Assembly (NCBI RefSeq): GCF_900095285.1
Contig: NZ_LT607734.1
Span: 1 to 64,000, forward strand
Source of the DNA: Fusobacterium gastrosuis
Lineage (GTDB): Bacteria; Fusobacteriota; Fusobacteriia; Fusobacteriales; Fusobacteriaceae
Length of the DNA: 64,000 nucleotides
Direction of reading: 5' to 3'
A program made the translations under genes and the position numbers. Below the pieces are notes generated by a model. It was not told where the DNA came from and ran no database searches. It worked only from the letters and a program-made list of their open reading frames with translations. Below, in pieces: positions 20,405 through 28,807 of the stretch; the first letter of the stretch is position 1; the number at the start of each line of letters is the position of its first letter.

Positions 20405-20717
20405 AGAACCCTCCTTATTTAAAAAGTATGCTTAATTATATTCTAAATTCGACTATTCGTCAATAAAATAATTATAATAATCGAAAAAAGAACATTTTTC
20501 ATACTTTAGTTATGGTTAAAATTTGTTAAATCATTGTAAACAGATAAGTCATCTTCTTTTTTTATGGACTATTGTATCAAATATTTGAATTACATTTATT
20601 TTTTTTATTAATATATATTTTTTTTAATATTTTTTATTTATATTTTAGTTGAATTTAAAAGTGTTCAAATTTTAAAAATTTGACAGAGAAAAAAATATAT
20701 GATATTCTTATCTATGT
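20405..20717. promoter_or_regulatory. Divergent promoter region, pxpA / tRNA-Arg
   Basis: 313 bp of AT-rich non-coding DNA. A clear tRNA promoter lies at its right end: TTGACA at 20680-20685 and TATTCT at 20703-20708, with a 17-nt spacer. For pxpA no single promoter stands out among many AT-rich possibilities. I see no open reading frame or repeat of note here. Confidence 0.5.
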
Positions 20718-20794
20718 GCATCTATAGCTCAACTGGATAGAGCATCTGACTACGGATCAGAAGGTTGTGGGTTCGACCCCTGCTAGGTGCGCCA
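20718..20794 (+). tRNA. tRNA-Arg (anticodon ACG)
   Basis: A cloverleaf can be drawn by eye. The acceptor stem is GCATCTA/TAGGTGC with discriminator G and an encoded CCA. The D arm is within GCTCAACTGGATAGAGC. The anticodon stem is TCTGA/TCAGA with loop CTACGGA (anticodon ACG), and the T arm contains GGTTCGACCCC. The A34 is expected to be deaminated to inosine to read CGN. Confidence 0.97.
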
Positions 20795-20816
20795 TATTAA
20801 CTATAATTTTTTCATT

Positions 20817-20846
20817 TTCTCTAGATTTTTATCTAGAGAATTTTTT
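20817..20846 (+). terminator. Terminator after tRNA-Arg
   Basis: TTCTCTAGAT / ATCTAGAGAA, a 10-bp stem with a 4-nt loop followed by six T, 22 nt after the tRNA. Confidence 0.9.
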
Positions 20847-20852
20847 ATATAA

Positions 20853-20878
20853 TAAAAAAAAGACAACCCATGTTGCCT
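20853..20878 (-). terminator. Terminator of the Imm17-like gene
   Basis: On the minus strand GGCAAC-ATGG-GTTGTC is followed by a run of eight or more T. It lies about 40 nt past the stop of the small membrane protein gene. Confidence 0.75.
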
Positions 20879-20917
20879 TTAATTAAATAAAAAAATTTAT
20901 TTAAAATTCTATAACTC

Positions 20918-21151
20918 TTATTTTTTTGTTAAACCATATATAGCTAATATCAAAAGAATAGCTCCGACAACTCCCATAAGTATTCTATAGCCTTTTTCTC
21001 CAAAATAATAAAATGTTAATTTTACTATTGGATTCTTTCTTGATGAATTAGATGCTGTTATTAATGACCAATTAAAAATTGCTCCTGCTAAAAAACTTGC
21101 ACCCATCGCTATTAGAATAAACTCAGGGTATTTTCTTAAGTAATCTATCAT
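20918..21151 (-). CDS. Small two-helix membrane protein, Imm17-like
   Basis: 77 residues with two hydrophobic helices: FILIAMGASFLAGAIFNW (residues about 11-28) and ILMGVVGAILLILAIYGL (about 57-74). The intervening FYYFGEKGYRILMGVVG matches the pattern I remember for Immunity protein 17 (IFGRKGARIFY, then a glycine-rich helix). No toxin gene is adjacent, so an immunity role is not supported by context and the resemblance is short. It has its own ribosome-binding site (GGAGGAAA) and its own terminator. Confidence 0.55.
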   Translation of the reverse strand: MIDYLRKYPEFILIAMGASFLAGAIFNWSLITASNSSRKNPIVKLTFYYFGEKGYRILMGVVGAILLILAIYGLTKK

Positions 21152-21211
21152 TTTTCATTTCCTCCAGTAAAATTTTATATATCTTGATTTTATCATTTTT
21201 TAATTAAATTT

Positions 21212-21237
21212 AAAAGAGGGAGTAATCTCCCTCTTTT
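21212..21237. terminator. Terminator at the end of the mgl unit
   Basis: AAAAGAGGGAG-TAAT-CTCCCTCTTTT, a perfect 11-bp stem with a tetraloop, immediately downstream of the FMN-binding-like gene. Confidence 0.92.
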
Positions 21238-21246
21238 ATCAATACT

Positions 21247-21957
21247 TTATTTTTTTATTTCAACACGATTTTTATATGCATCTTTTATTGCTCCCAATAT
21301 GTCACCATGATTATCTCTGATACTCATAGTTGCTCCTGCAACAACATCAACTAATGCTTCTTTTTCAGTTTCTGTTAATTTAGCATATTTTTCTTGATCT
21401 TTTTCGTTTTTACTGTCAGCTTTCAAAGGTCTTCCATTTACATCTGACGCATTTTTTGCAAACCAAGCTTCTATTTCTTCAACTGTTTTTCCTTTAAAGA
21501 ATTCTTGGAAAAAATCCATTTGTTCTGTCCAATTCATTCCATAAGATTTTCCTCTTTCTCTTTTTGTAACCCAATTCTCAACTTCTTTAGTTGCTGTTTC
21601 AACTGTATTCATTGATACTCCTATTACTTCTCTAGAGTCATGGTCTACAACATTATATCCTTCTGCTCCTGGCCATCCAGAAAAGTGTGGTGCTGTTGCA
21701 CCTGGATAATTTGGTGTTGACAATTCAAGAATATCCACATAGATATTTACTATTTTCCCTTTTTCATCGAATACACCTGCTGCAGTGACATAGTTTAAAC
21801 TATACACAGGAGTCCCTTTATTATCTTTTCCTGGTCCCACACGAAAATTAGAAGATTTCCCTAATCCTTGGTATAATTTTTCAGCTCCCATAACTCCTGT
21901 TGCAAGGGATAAAAATAAAGCCCCCATCATGATTTTCTTTAGTGATTTTTTTACCAT
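21247..21957 (-). CDS. Exported FMN-binding-domain-like protein
   Basis: 236 residues with a cleavable signal peptide (hydrophobic MMGALFLSLATGVMGA, probable cleavage before EKLYQG). The fold-level match is to FMN-binding domains: a strand with TAAGVFDEKGKIVNIYVDI near residue 60, and near the C-terminus VDVVAGATMSIRDNHGDIL. That resembles the ApbE flavinylation motif DxxSGAT, with Ala in place of Ser, the Thr being the usual FMN attachment residue. It may be an extracytoplasmic flavoprotein or an electron-transfer accessory. It starts 36 nt after mglC with no terminator between, so it is the last gene of the galactose transport unit. The functional link is unknown. Confidence 0.6.
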   Translation of the reverse strand: MVKKSLKKIMMGALFLSLATGVMGAEKLYQGLGKSSNFRVGPGKDNKGTPVYSLNYVTAAGVFDEKGKIVNIYVDILELSTPNYPGATAPHFSGWPGAEGYNVVDHDSREVIGVSMNTVETATKEVENWVTKRERGKSYGMNWTEQMDFFQEFFKGKTVEEIEAWFAKNASDVNGRPLKADSKNEKDQEKYAKLTETEKEALVDVVAGATMSIRDNHGDILGAIKDAYKNRVEIKK

Positions 21958-21993
21958 ACCATATCCTCCTTTTATAATTTTTGTTAAATTTTA

Positions 21994-23013
21994 CTATTTT
22001 TTCTTAGCATATTTAATCGAGTCAAAAGCAACAGCTGCTATTATAATTATTCCTTTTATTATATATTGCCAATATGGGCTTACTCCAACATATGTTAGTC
22101 CATAGTTAATAACAGTTAATATTATAACTCCAGTTATAACTCCAGAAATTTTCCCAACACCACCATAGAAAGAAACTCCTCCGATTACACAGGCCGCAAT
22201 AGCATCCATTTCATACATAAACCCCAAGTTATTTGTTGCAGATCCTATACGCCCTGCTTCTAAAAAACCACCAAAAGCATAATACGCTCCTGATAAAGCA
22301 TATATTCCCACTATTGTCAACCAAACATTTACTCCAGAAACTTTTGCAGCTTCTGGATTTCCACCAACAGCAAAAACATTTTTACCGAACTTTGTTTTAT
22401 TCCATAATACCCACATAATCACTGTAGCTATTGCTGCATATATAATCAAATAAGGTATAGTATAACCTGCTATTTCAATACTACCTTGAGCAAATTGGCT
22501 ATATCTTTTTACAAATCCTGATATCGGTGCAGCACCAGCTTTATCGTAATAAAGTGAATTCATTCCATAAACTATTGTCATAGTTCCTAAAGTTGCTATA
22601 AATGGATGAACATTTAATGTTGCTACAACAAGTCCATTTATTGAAGCAATAACAGTTCCTATTAAAACAACTATAATGATTACTGTGAATATAGAAAACT
22701 CCCCTAATTGCGGAAAAGCTTTATTTACATTTGTCAATGACTGTAAAAGAGTTGCTGAAATAACTGCTGCTAAACCTACTTGTCTTCCAGCCGATAAATC
22801 TGTTCCTTGAGTCACAATTAACCCTGCAACTCCAAGAGCTATTATAGTTCTTACAGATGATTGTGTAAGAATATTTTTAAAGTTTCTTATACTTAAAAAA
22901 GTCGGTTCCTTAATTATTATTGCGACAAGCATACAAAACAAAACTAAGTATAATCCACTTTCAATTATTAATTTTTTATAATTTATTTTCCCATCTTTAG
23001 TTCTTGCTAACAT
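21994..23013 (-). CDS. mglC: Galactose/methylgalactoside ABC transporter permease MglC
   Basis: 339-residue inner-membrane permease of the ribose/galactose/xylose family with about ten helices. Landmarks are IIALGVAGLIVTQGTDLSAG, where the family has its conserved DLSxG loop, NVHPFIATLGTMTIVYG, NKTKFGKNVFAVGGNPEAA (the ATPase-coupling loop) and IGGVSFYGGVGKI. It lies 18 nt after mglA and forms a dimeric pore with MglA and MglB. Confidence 0.93.
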   Translation of the reverse strand: MLARTKDGKINYKKLIIESGLYLVLFCMLVAIIIKEPTFLSIRNFKNILTQSSVRTIIALGVAGLIVTQGTDLSAGRQVGLAAVISATLLQSLTNVNKAFPQLGEFSIFTVIIIVVLIGTVIASINGLVVATLNVHPFIATLGTMTIVYGMNSLYYDKAGAAPISGFVKRYSQFAQGSIEIAGYTIPYLIIYAAIATVIMWVLWNKTKFGKNVFAVGGNPEAAKVSGVNVWLTIVGIYALSGAYYAFGGFLEAGRIGSATNNLGFMYEMDAIAACVIGGVSFYGGVGKISGVITGVIILTVINYGLTYVGVSPYWQYIIKGIIIIAAVAFDSIKYAKKK

Positions 23014-23031
23014 AGTTTCTCCTTCATTTTC

Positions 23032-24534
23032 TTATAGATATTTTGCTGATAATTCCATTATTTCTTCTTGACTTGTTTCAGAAGTTTTTACCACTCCTGC
23101 CACTCTTCCATTACTCATAACTAAAATTCTATCTGTAACTCCTAAAAGTTCTGGCATCTCCGAAGAAATCATGATAATTCCTTTATCTTTTTTTGCTAAT
23201 TCTATCATAAGTTGGTATATTTCATATTTAGCTAAAACATCTATACCTCTTGTTGGTTCATCTAACATTAATACTTCAGGCTCTGTAAGTAACCATCTTC
23301 CTATAATAACTTTTTGTTGATTTCCTCCAGATAAAGAACCTATTTTTGTTCCTTGTGATGGTGTCTTAACTCTCATACTGTCTATTATCCATTGAGTATC
23401 TTGCTTTATTTTTAAATTATTTAAAATTCCAAATGGATTTTTGTATTTATCTACATTAGAAATAATAGAATTAAATGCTATATCTAATTTAGCAAAAATT
23501 CCTGTACTTCTTCTTTCTTCAGTAACAAGTGCAAAACCATTTTTTATTGCTTCTTTTGAATCTCTATTTTTTACCTCTTTTCCATGCAAGAAAATTTGTC
23601 CACTTTCTTTCGGTCTTATTCCAAATATTGTTTCAACTATTTCAGTTCTTTTAGATCCAACTAATCCAGCTATACCTAGAACTTCTCCTTTATATAACTC
23701 AAAACTTACATCTTTAATTGATGGTTGATTTAATGCTGTTAAATTTCTAACCTCTAATATACATTCTTTTACTTCATTATCTTTTTTAGGGAATCTTTCA
23801 GTTAAATCTCTTCCCACCATCATACTTATTATTTGTTCTGTTGTTATGCTTGATACATCATTTGTTGAAATCCATTTTCCATCTCTTAAAATAGTAATTT
23901 CATCTGATATTATTTTTATTTCTTCCATTTTATGAGAAATATATATTACTCCCACACCATTTTGTTTAAGTTTTCTAATAATTCTAAATAAATGTTCTAC
24001 TTCTTTTTCAGTTAAGGATGATGTTGGTTCATCCATAACAATTACTTTTGATTTATATGAAACCGCCTTAGCTATTTCTATCATTTGTCTTTCTGCAATA
24101 GCTAGGTCAGCAATTTTTTTCTTAGGATCAACTTTTATATCAAGATCTTCAAAAATTCTTACAGTATCATCATACATCTTTTTTTCATCAATAAATAATC
24201 CCTTAGTAGGATATCTTCCAAGCCAAATATTGTCCAATACATTTCTTTGAAGAACTTGGTTTAATTCTTGGTGCACCATGGACACACCATTTTCTAATGC
24301 TTCTTTTGTAGATTTAAAATTTACTTCTGTTCCATCCAATAAAATTTTTCCAGTATCTTTTTCATATATTCCAAATAAACACTTCATAAGTGTTGATTTC
24401 CCAGCTCCATTTTCTCCCATAAGAGCATGAACTGAACCTGGTTTTAACTTTAACTGTACACCGTCTAAAGCTTTCACTCCCGGAAATTCCTTAGAGATAT
24501 TTTCCATTTCAAGTATATATTTCAAATTTTCCAT
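23032..24534 (-). CDS. mglA: Galactose/methylgalactoside ABC transporter ATP-binding protein MglA
   Basis: 500-residue double-cassette ATPase. NBD1 has [16 protein letters not shown], a signature region near [15 protein letters not shown] and Walker [17 protein letters not shown]2 has [16 protein letters not shown] (degenerate P-loop, normal for this family), [15 protein letters not shown] and [11 protein letters not shown]. Peripheral inner-membrane subunit with MglC. Confidence 0.95.
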   Translation of the reverse strand: MENLKYILEMENISKEFPGVKALDGVQLKLKPGSVHALMGENGAGKSTLMKCLFGIYEKDTGKILLDGTEVNFKSTKEALENGVSMVHQELNQVLQRNVLDNIWLGRYPTKGLFIDEKKMYDDTVRIFEDLDIKVDPKKKIADLAIAERQMIEIAKAVSYKSKVIVMDEPTSSLTEKEVEHLFRIIRKLKQNGVGVIYISHKMEEIKIISDEITILRDGKWISTNDVSSITTEQIISMMVGRDLTERFPKKDNEVKECILEVRNLTALNQPSIKDVSFELYKGEVLGIAGLVGSKRTEIVETIFGIRPKESGQIFLHGKEVKNRDSKEAIKNGFALVTEERRSTGIFAKLDIAFNSIISNVDKYKNPFGILNNLKIKQDTQWIIDSMRVKTPSQGTKIGSLSGGNQQKVIIGRWLLTEPEVLMLDEPTRGIDVLAKYEIYQLMIELAKKDKGIIMISSEMPELLGVTDRILVMSNGRVAGVVKTSETSQEEIMELSAKYL

Positions 24535-24557
24535 AGCTACCTCTGCCTCTAATTTCT

Positions 24558-24589
24558 AAAAAAGGAGATTGTCGGAACAATCTCCTTTT
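24558..24589 (-). terminator. Intercistronic hairpin between mglB and mglA
   Basis: AAAAGGAGATTGT / ACAATCTCCTTTT with a 4-nt loop, followed on the minus strand by six T. It is a good intrinsic terminator inside the operon. The likely effect is partial termination, or protection of the mglB transcript 3' end, giving more binding protein than membrane subunits. Confidence 0.85.
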
Positions 24590-24611
24590 AATTTTTATAT
24601 TTTTTTATTCT

Positions 24612-25640
24612 TTATTTGAAACTTGCAACATTTGTTTTGTCAATTCCTATACTTGGAACTAATATAATCTTGTTATCTAATTGTAAATCTGTTCCTTCAG
24701 TTGGAGCTTTTCCTTCTGCTAAGTTAGCAACCATTTTAAAAGTAGCTGAAGCTTGTCCTTTTGCATCATTAAGAACAGTTCCTGCCATTTCTCCTTCTTC
24801 AATTTTAACTAAAGCTTCTGGTAGAGCATCTACTCCTACAACTGGTAATAATTTTCCAGTAGCTTTCATAGATTCTATAGCTCCTAAAGCCATTCCATCG
24901 TTGTTACAAATAACAATTTCAATTTTTGCCCCATTAGGTCCTGATAACCATGCATCCATTTTATCTTTTGCCATAGCAGTATCCCACATTGCTGTATCTT
25001 GATGTAACATTTCAGTTTTTATTCCTTTATCATTAAGAGTAGATATAGAATATTTTGTTCTTGCAACTGCATCTGGATGTCCAGGTTCTCCTTCAAACAT
25101 TACATATTGGATAACTCCATCTCCATTTAAGTCAAGTGCTGGATTTTCTTTCCATAATTTTTCTATTAATTCACCTTGAGCAATTCCTTGAGCATTTGGA
25201 TCTATTCCTACATAGAATGCATTATCATAAGAAGCCATAGCTTCATCTGATGGTTTTCTATTATAGAAAACAACAGGAACTGCTTTTTCTTTTAATAAAT
25301 TTATTATTCCATCTGCTGCAGAAGCATCAACTAAGTTGATAGCAAATGATTTTACACCTTTTTCTAATACAGCTTCTATTTGTTCTTTTTCTGTTGCAAC
25401 ACTATTTTGTGAGTCTATCATAGTTAAATTAAACTTATCTGCTGCTGCGTCTGCTTCAACTTGGAAAGCTTTTCTAAATAGAGCTATAAAATTGTCATCA
25501 AATCTATATGCTGTTAGACCGATAGGTAATTTTTCTGCTTCAGGAGCAGGAGCTGCTGCTGTTTCAGCTTTTTTTTCTCCACATCCAACTAAACTTGCTG
25601 CTAATAATACTGAACCTAATAATAAACCAATTTTTTTCAT
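24612..25640 (-). CDS. mglB: Galactose/glucose-binding lipoprotein MglB
   Basis: 342-residue periplasmic binding protein. It has a lipoprotein signal MKKIGLLLGSVLLAASLVGC with Cys at residue 20, then an Ala/Pro-rich linker. The mature part reads IGLTAYRFDDNFIALFRKAF, FAINLVDASAADGIINLL and VVFYNRKPS. The DLNGDGVIQYV stretch corresponds to the Ca2+-binding loop of MglB, and IVICNNDGMALGAIESM and VVGVDALPEAL line the sugar pocket. First gene of the mglB-mglA-mglC unit. Confidence 0.95.
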   Translation of the reverse strand: MKKIGLLLGSVLLAASLVGCGEKKAETAAAPAPEAEKLPIGLTAYRFDDNFIALFRKAFQVEADAAADKFNLTMIDSQNSVATEKEQIEAVLEKGVKSFAINLVDASAADGIINLLKEKAVPVVFYNRKPSDEAMASYDNAFYVGIDPNAQGIAQGELIEKLWKENPALDLNGDGVIQYVMFEGEPGHPDAVARTKYSISTLNDKGIKTEMLHQDTAMWDTAMAKDKMDAWLSGPNGAKIEIVICNNDGMALGAIESMKATGKLLPVVGVDALPEALVKIEEGEMAGTVLNDAKGQASATFKMVANLAEGKAPTEGTDLQLDNKIILVPSIGIDKTNVASFK

Positions 25641-25804
25641 GTTACCCTCCTAAAAATAAATAATTATTTTTTTATTTGAACAAAAGATACAAAATATCTT
25701 ATATATCTTTTCCCTTACTATAAACTTTTTATCTAGTTTTGTCAATATCTTTTATTCCCAACTTTCTCTACTTAAATTATCTCTACACTCTCTCCCATTC
25801 TCTT

Positions 25805-26749
25805 TTAATAAAACAATGCTACTGCACCTTTTATTCCTGCTTCATTGCCTAATTCACCTAAAACTATTTCAAAATTTTCAAGTGCTGGTGGCATAGCATA
25901 CAACTTTAATTTCTCTCTGACTGACCTAAGTAATATATCTCCAGCTAAAGATATTCCTCCACTTATAACAACTACTTCAGGATTTATTACATTCAGTAAA
26001 CTTCCTATTCCCATAGCAAGATAGTCACTTTCATATTCAACTAGTTCTAAAGAAAATTGATCTCCTTTTTTTGCACAATCAAAAATGTGTTTGGCCTCTA
26101 ATATTTCTAAATTCCCATCAATTTCTTTATACAGCATATTATTTTTATTTAATTTCAATCTCTCTTGGGCTTCCTTTATCAAAGATTTTGCTGATGCATA
26201 AGCTTCAAAACACCCTCTTTGCCCACAACCACATAATTTACCATTTTTTTCTAGTTTTATATGACCTATTTCTCCTCCTACTCCTGAATTTCCTGATATT
26301 AATTTTCCTTCTACAAAAATTCCTCCTCCTATCCCTGTCCCAATAGCAACAGTTATTGAAGAACTTTTATTTTTTGCTGCTCCAAATATAGCTTCTCCTT
26401 GTGCAATTATATTAACATCATTTTCTATTCTAGTTTCAATGTTAGTTATTTTTTCAAATTCTCTTTTCAAATTTACATTTCTTTCCCAATTAAAATTAGA
26501 AAAAAAAGTAACTATACTTTTATTCACCACTGGCCCTGGAATACCTATCCCTATTCCAACTATATATTCTATTCCAACTTCTGATTTTTTTAAAAGTTCT
26601 TTTGCCTTTTCCCATATTAAATTTAAGGTTCTATCCATATTATTAGAATCAGTTTTTATAAATCCACTATCTATAATGTTTCCTCTAGAATCTAGAATTC
26701 CAATTTTAGTATTAGTTCCTCCCAAATCTATTCCTATATAGTATTGCAT
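25805..26749 (-). CDS. ROK-family sugar kinase (glucokinase-like)
   Basis: 314-residue cytoplasmic ROK protein without a DNA-binding N-terminus, so a kinase rather than a repressor. The phosphate-binding motif IGIDLGGTNTKIGILD is at the start. VGIGIGIPGPVVNK and the catalytic-base region ENDVNIIAQGEAIFG follow, then VAIGTGIGGGIFVEG and GEIGHIKLEKNGKLCGCGQRGCFEAYAS, the ROK signature with CxCGxxGCxE zinc ligands. Glucose is the likeliest substrate given the adjacent mgl genes; N-acetylmannosamine or another hexose is possible. It is transcribed towards mglB, 164 nt away. Confidence 0.9.
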   Translation of the reverse strand: MQYYIGIDLGGTNTKIGILDSRGNIIDSGFIKTDSNNMDRTLNLIWEKAKELLKKSEVGIEYIVGIGIGIPGPVVNKSIVTFFSNFNWERNVNLKREFEKITNIETRIENDVNIIAQGEAIFGAAKNKSSSITVAIGTGIGGGIFVEGKLISGNSGVGGEIGHIKLEKNGKLCGCGQRGCFEAYASAKSLIKEAQERLKLNKNNMLYKEIDGNLEILEAKHIFDCAKKGDQFSLELVEYESDYLAMGIGSLLNVINPEVVVISGGISLAGDILLRSVREKLKLYAMPPALENFEIVLGELGNEAGIKGAVALFY

Positions 26750-27112
26750 CTAATTCTCCTTCTTTTATAAATATTATTAATTTTTTATTTTAATTAATAA
26801 TAATACATCATTTTTTTTTAATCAAGTATTATTATTACTTTTATCTTATTTATATTTATTTATGTTAAAAAAAAATCATTTTGTATAATTTTATTTATCA
26901 TTTTTTTTATTTATTATTCTTTTAACTTCTTATTAATAAAATATATTTTTATCCTATTTTTCTTCAAATATATGTACATTTTTAGAATTTTAAATTTAAA
27001 AACGAGCATAAATATTTTTTTTTGAAACTTTTTATTGACTATTATTAAAAATTGTTGTACTATAATATTGGTTTAAGAAACTTTAATTTTTTATTTATAG
27101 GAGGTTTTTATT
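26750..27112. promoter_or_regulatory. Divergent promoter region, ROK kinase / gltS
   Basis: 363 bp of strongly AT-rich DNA without an open reading frame. A gltS promoter is visible: TTGACT at 27035-27040 with overlapping TACTAT/TATAAT at 27058-27066. The gltS ribosome-binding site is AGGAGG near 27101. No operator palindrome is evident. Confidence 0.55.
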
Positions 27113-28297
27113 ATGGCGGCTATTACATTAGATATGTATCAAACTTTGGGTCTAGCTATCATTTTATTACTTTTAGGAACTTGGATAAAATCAAAAGTAA
27201 ATGTTTTACAAAAATATTTTATCCCTGCACCTGTTGTTGGAGGATTATTATTCTCATTACTTATGTTAGTTACTCACTCTATGGAGCTTGTTACATTTAG
27301 TTTTGACTCAAATTTGAAAAATTTCTTTATGGTTGTATTCTTTACTTCTGTTGGATTCTTAGCAAGTTTTTCTCTACTAAAAAAAGGTGGACTTGCTGTT
27401 GCAATTTTCCTATTTGCTGCAATAGTACTTGTTATAATCCAAAATGGTGTTGGAGTTGCGTTAGCTAAAGCGTTTGGTTTAAATCCTGGAATTGGTATTG
27501 CAGCTGGTTCTATACCTTTAACTGGTGGACATGGAACTTCAGGAGCATTTGGACCTTATCTAGAAGAAAGAGGAGTTGCTGGTGCTACAGTTGTTGCAAT
27601 TGCTTCTGCTACTTATGGGTTAGTTTCTGGATGTATAATAGGTGGACCTATCGCAAAAAGATTAATGGAAAAATTCAACTTAAAATGTACTGATGATAGT
27701 AAAAAACAAACAGCTGATTCTGAAGAAGAAAAAGTTACTGAATCATCTATCTTTAGAGCTACATGTTTAATTGGTATTGCTATGGGATTAGGAGCTACTA
27801 TTACTCCTATCGTTAAACAAGCAGGATTATCTTTACCAGCTTATTTAATTCCTATGTTAATAGCAGCTATAATGAGAAATATTATTGATGGAACTTCAAA
27901 GAAAACTCCAATAAATGAAATTTCTATTATTGGTAATGTTTGTCTATCATTATTCTTATCAATGGCATTAATGACAATGAAATTATGGGAACTTGCAGAT
28001 CTTGCATTACCATTAGTATCTATCTTATTAATCCAAACAGTTGTAATGGGATTATTTGCTTATTTCGTAACTTTCAATCTTATGGGAAGAGATTACGATG
28101 CAGCAGTTATGGCAACTGGACATTGTGGGTTTGGAATGGGAGCTACTCCTAACGCAATAGCAAATATGGAAGCTTTCACTTCAGTAAATGGTTTCTCTAC
28201 AAAAGCATTCTTCGTTGTTCCACTAGTTGGGTCACTATTTATAGACTTCTTCAACGCTGTTGTAATACAAACATTCACAAGTATATTTGTTGGATAA
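27113..28297 (+). CDS. gltS: Sodium/glutamate symporter GltS
   Basis: 394-residue Na+-coupled glutamate importer of the ESS family with two inverted halves. The re-entrant GG loops are visible: LTGGHGTSGAFGPYLEERG in the first half and ATGHCGFGMGATPNAIANM in the second. About ten hydrophobic helices flank a central cytoplasmic acidic/lysine linker (DDSKKQTADSEEEK). It is monocistronic with its own promoter and terminator. It fits an organism that ferments glutamate. Confidence 0.95.
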   Translation: MAAITLDMYQTLGLAIILLLLGTWIKSKVNVLQKYFIPAPVVGGLLFSLLMLVTHSMELVTFSFDSNLKNFFMVVFFTSVGFLASFSLLKKGGLAVAIFLFAAIVLVIIQNGVGVALAKAFGLNPGIGIAAGSIPLTGGHGTSGAFGPYLEERGVAGATVVAIASATYGLVSGCIIGGPIAKRLMEKFNLKCTDDSKKQTADSEEEKVTESSIFRATCLIGIAMGLGATITPIVKQAGLSLPAYLIPMLIAAIMRNIIDGTSKKTPINEISIIGNVCLSLFLSMALMTMKLWELADLALPLVSILLIQTVVMGLFAYFVTFNLMGRDYDAAVMATGHCGFGMGATPNAIANMEAFTSVNGFSTKAFFVVPLVGSLFIDFFNAVVIQTFTSIFVG

Positions 28298-28312
28298 CAA
28301 TAAAATTAATTT

Positions 28313-28338
28313 AAAATGGAGTTCAATGAACTCCATTT
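28313..28338 (+). terminator. gltS terminator
   Basis: AAAATGGAGTTC / GAACTCCATTTT hairpin followed by a T-rich tract, 16 nt after the gltS stop. Confidence 0.92.
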
Positions 28339-28378
28339 TTTTATTATACAGGAAAGTATAAATTAATATATTTTTATG

Positions 28379-28468
28379 TATTTCTTAGATTATCAATTAA
28401 GAAATAGTCCTAGAACTTTTAGGTCAGAGCTCTTGAGCCACAAGTTAATTAACAAAGTTAACTTTTTT
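28379..28468 (+). ncRNA. Candidate structured RNA upstream of secG
   Basis: Four hairpins follow one another in 90 nt: TATTTCTTA/TAAGAAATA (9 bp), CCTAG/TTAGG, the near-palindrome TCAGAGCTCTTGA, and AAGTTAA/TTAACTT followed by six T. The last is terminator-like. The element lies after the gltS terminator and before the secG promoter, so it would be a separate small transcript. No known family was recognised and no strong promoter is visible upstream. Confidence 0.35.
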
Positions 28469-28476
28469 ATTATTTG

Positions 28477-28505
28477 ATATTTGTTCATATTTATGGTAAA
28501 ATTAA
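28477..28505 (+). promoter_or_regulatory. secG promoter
   Basis: TTGATA (28477-28482), a 17-nt spacer and TAAAAT (28500-28505). The transcript would start about 20 nt before the GGGAGG ribosome-binding site of secG. Confidence 0.6.
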
Positions 28506-28534
28506 AAAGATAAAATATAAAGTGGGAGGACATT

Positions 28535-28759
28535 ATGCAAACATTATTAACTGTACTTCTTTTTGTTTTTGCATTTGTACTTATAATTTTAGTACTTGTG
28601 CAACCTGATAGAAGCCATGGTATGACAGCAAGTATGGGACTTGGGTCATCTAATACAATTTTTGGTATAGACAAAGATGGTGGACCGTTAGCTAAAGCTA
28701 CTCAAGTTGTTGCTTTTTTATTTATCCTATGCTCTCTACTATTGTACTTAGTTCGTTAA
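28535..28759 (+). CDS. secG: Preprotein translocase subunit SecG
   Basis: 74-residue membrane protein with two helices (residues about 4-22 and 53-72). The conserved loop LVQPDRSHGMTASMGLGSSNTIFG carries the SecG pattern of Q, G and a FG turn. It stabilises SecYE during SecA-driven export. It is monocistronic, with a GTGGGAGG ribosome-binding site and its own terminator. Confidence 0.93.
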   Translation: MQTLLTVLLFVFAFVLIILVLVQPDRSHGMTASMGLGSSNTIFGIDKDGGPLAKATQVVAFLFILCSLLLYLVR

Positions 28760-28768
28760 TTCAAAAAC

Positions 28769-28797
28769 AAAAGTGCTATTTTAAAAATAGCACTTTT
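28769..28797. terminator. Bidirectional terminator, secG / aminopeptidase
   Basis: AAAAGTGCTATTT / AAATAGCACTTTT hairpin with a T run on the + side and an A run on the other, between convergent genes. Confidence 0.92.
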
Positions 28798-28807
28798 TTA
28801 TTACTTT

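Noticed and set aside
28393-28674. 93-residue minus-strand reading frame antisense to secG
   Set aside because: secG on the plus strand is unambiguous and has its own promoter, ribosome-binding site and terminator; the minus frame shows no family resemblance.
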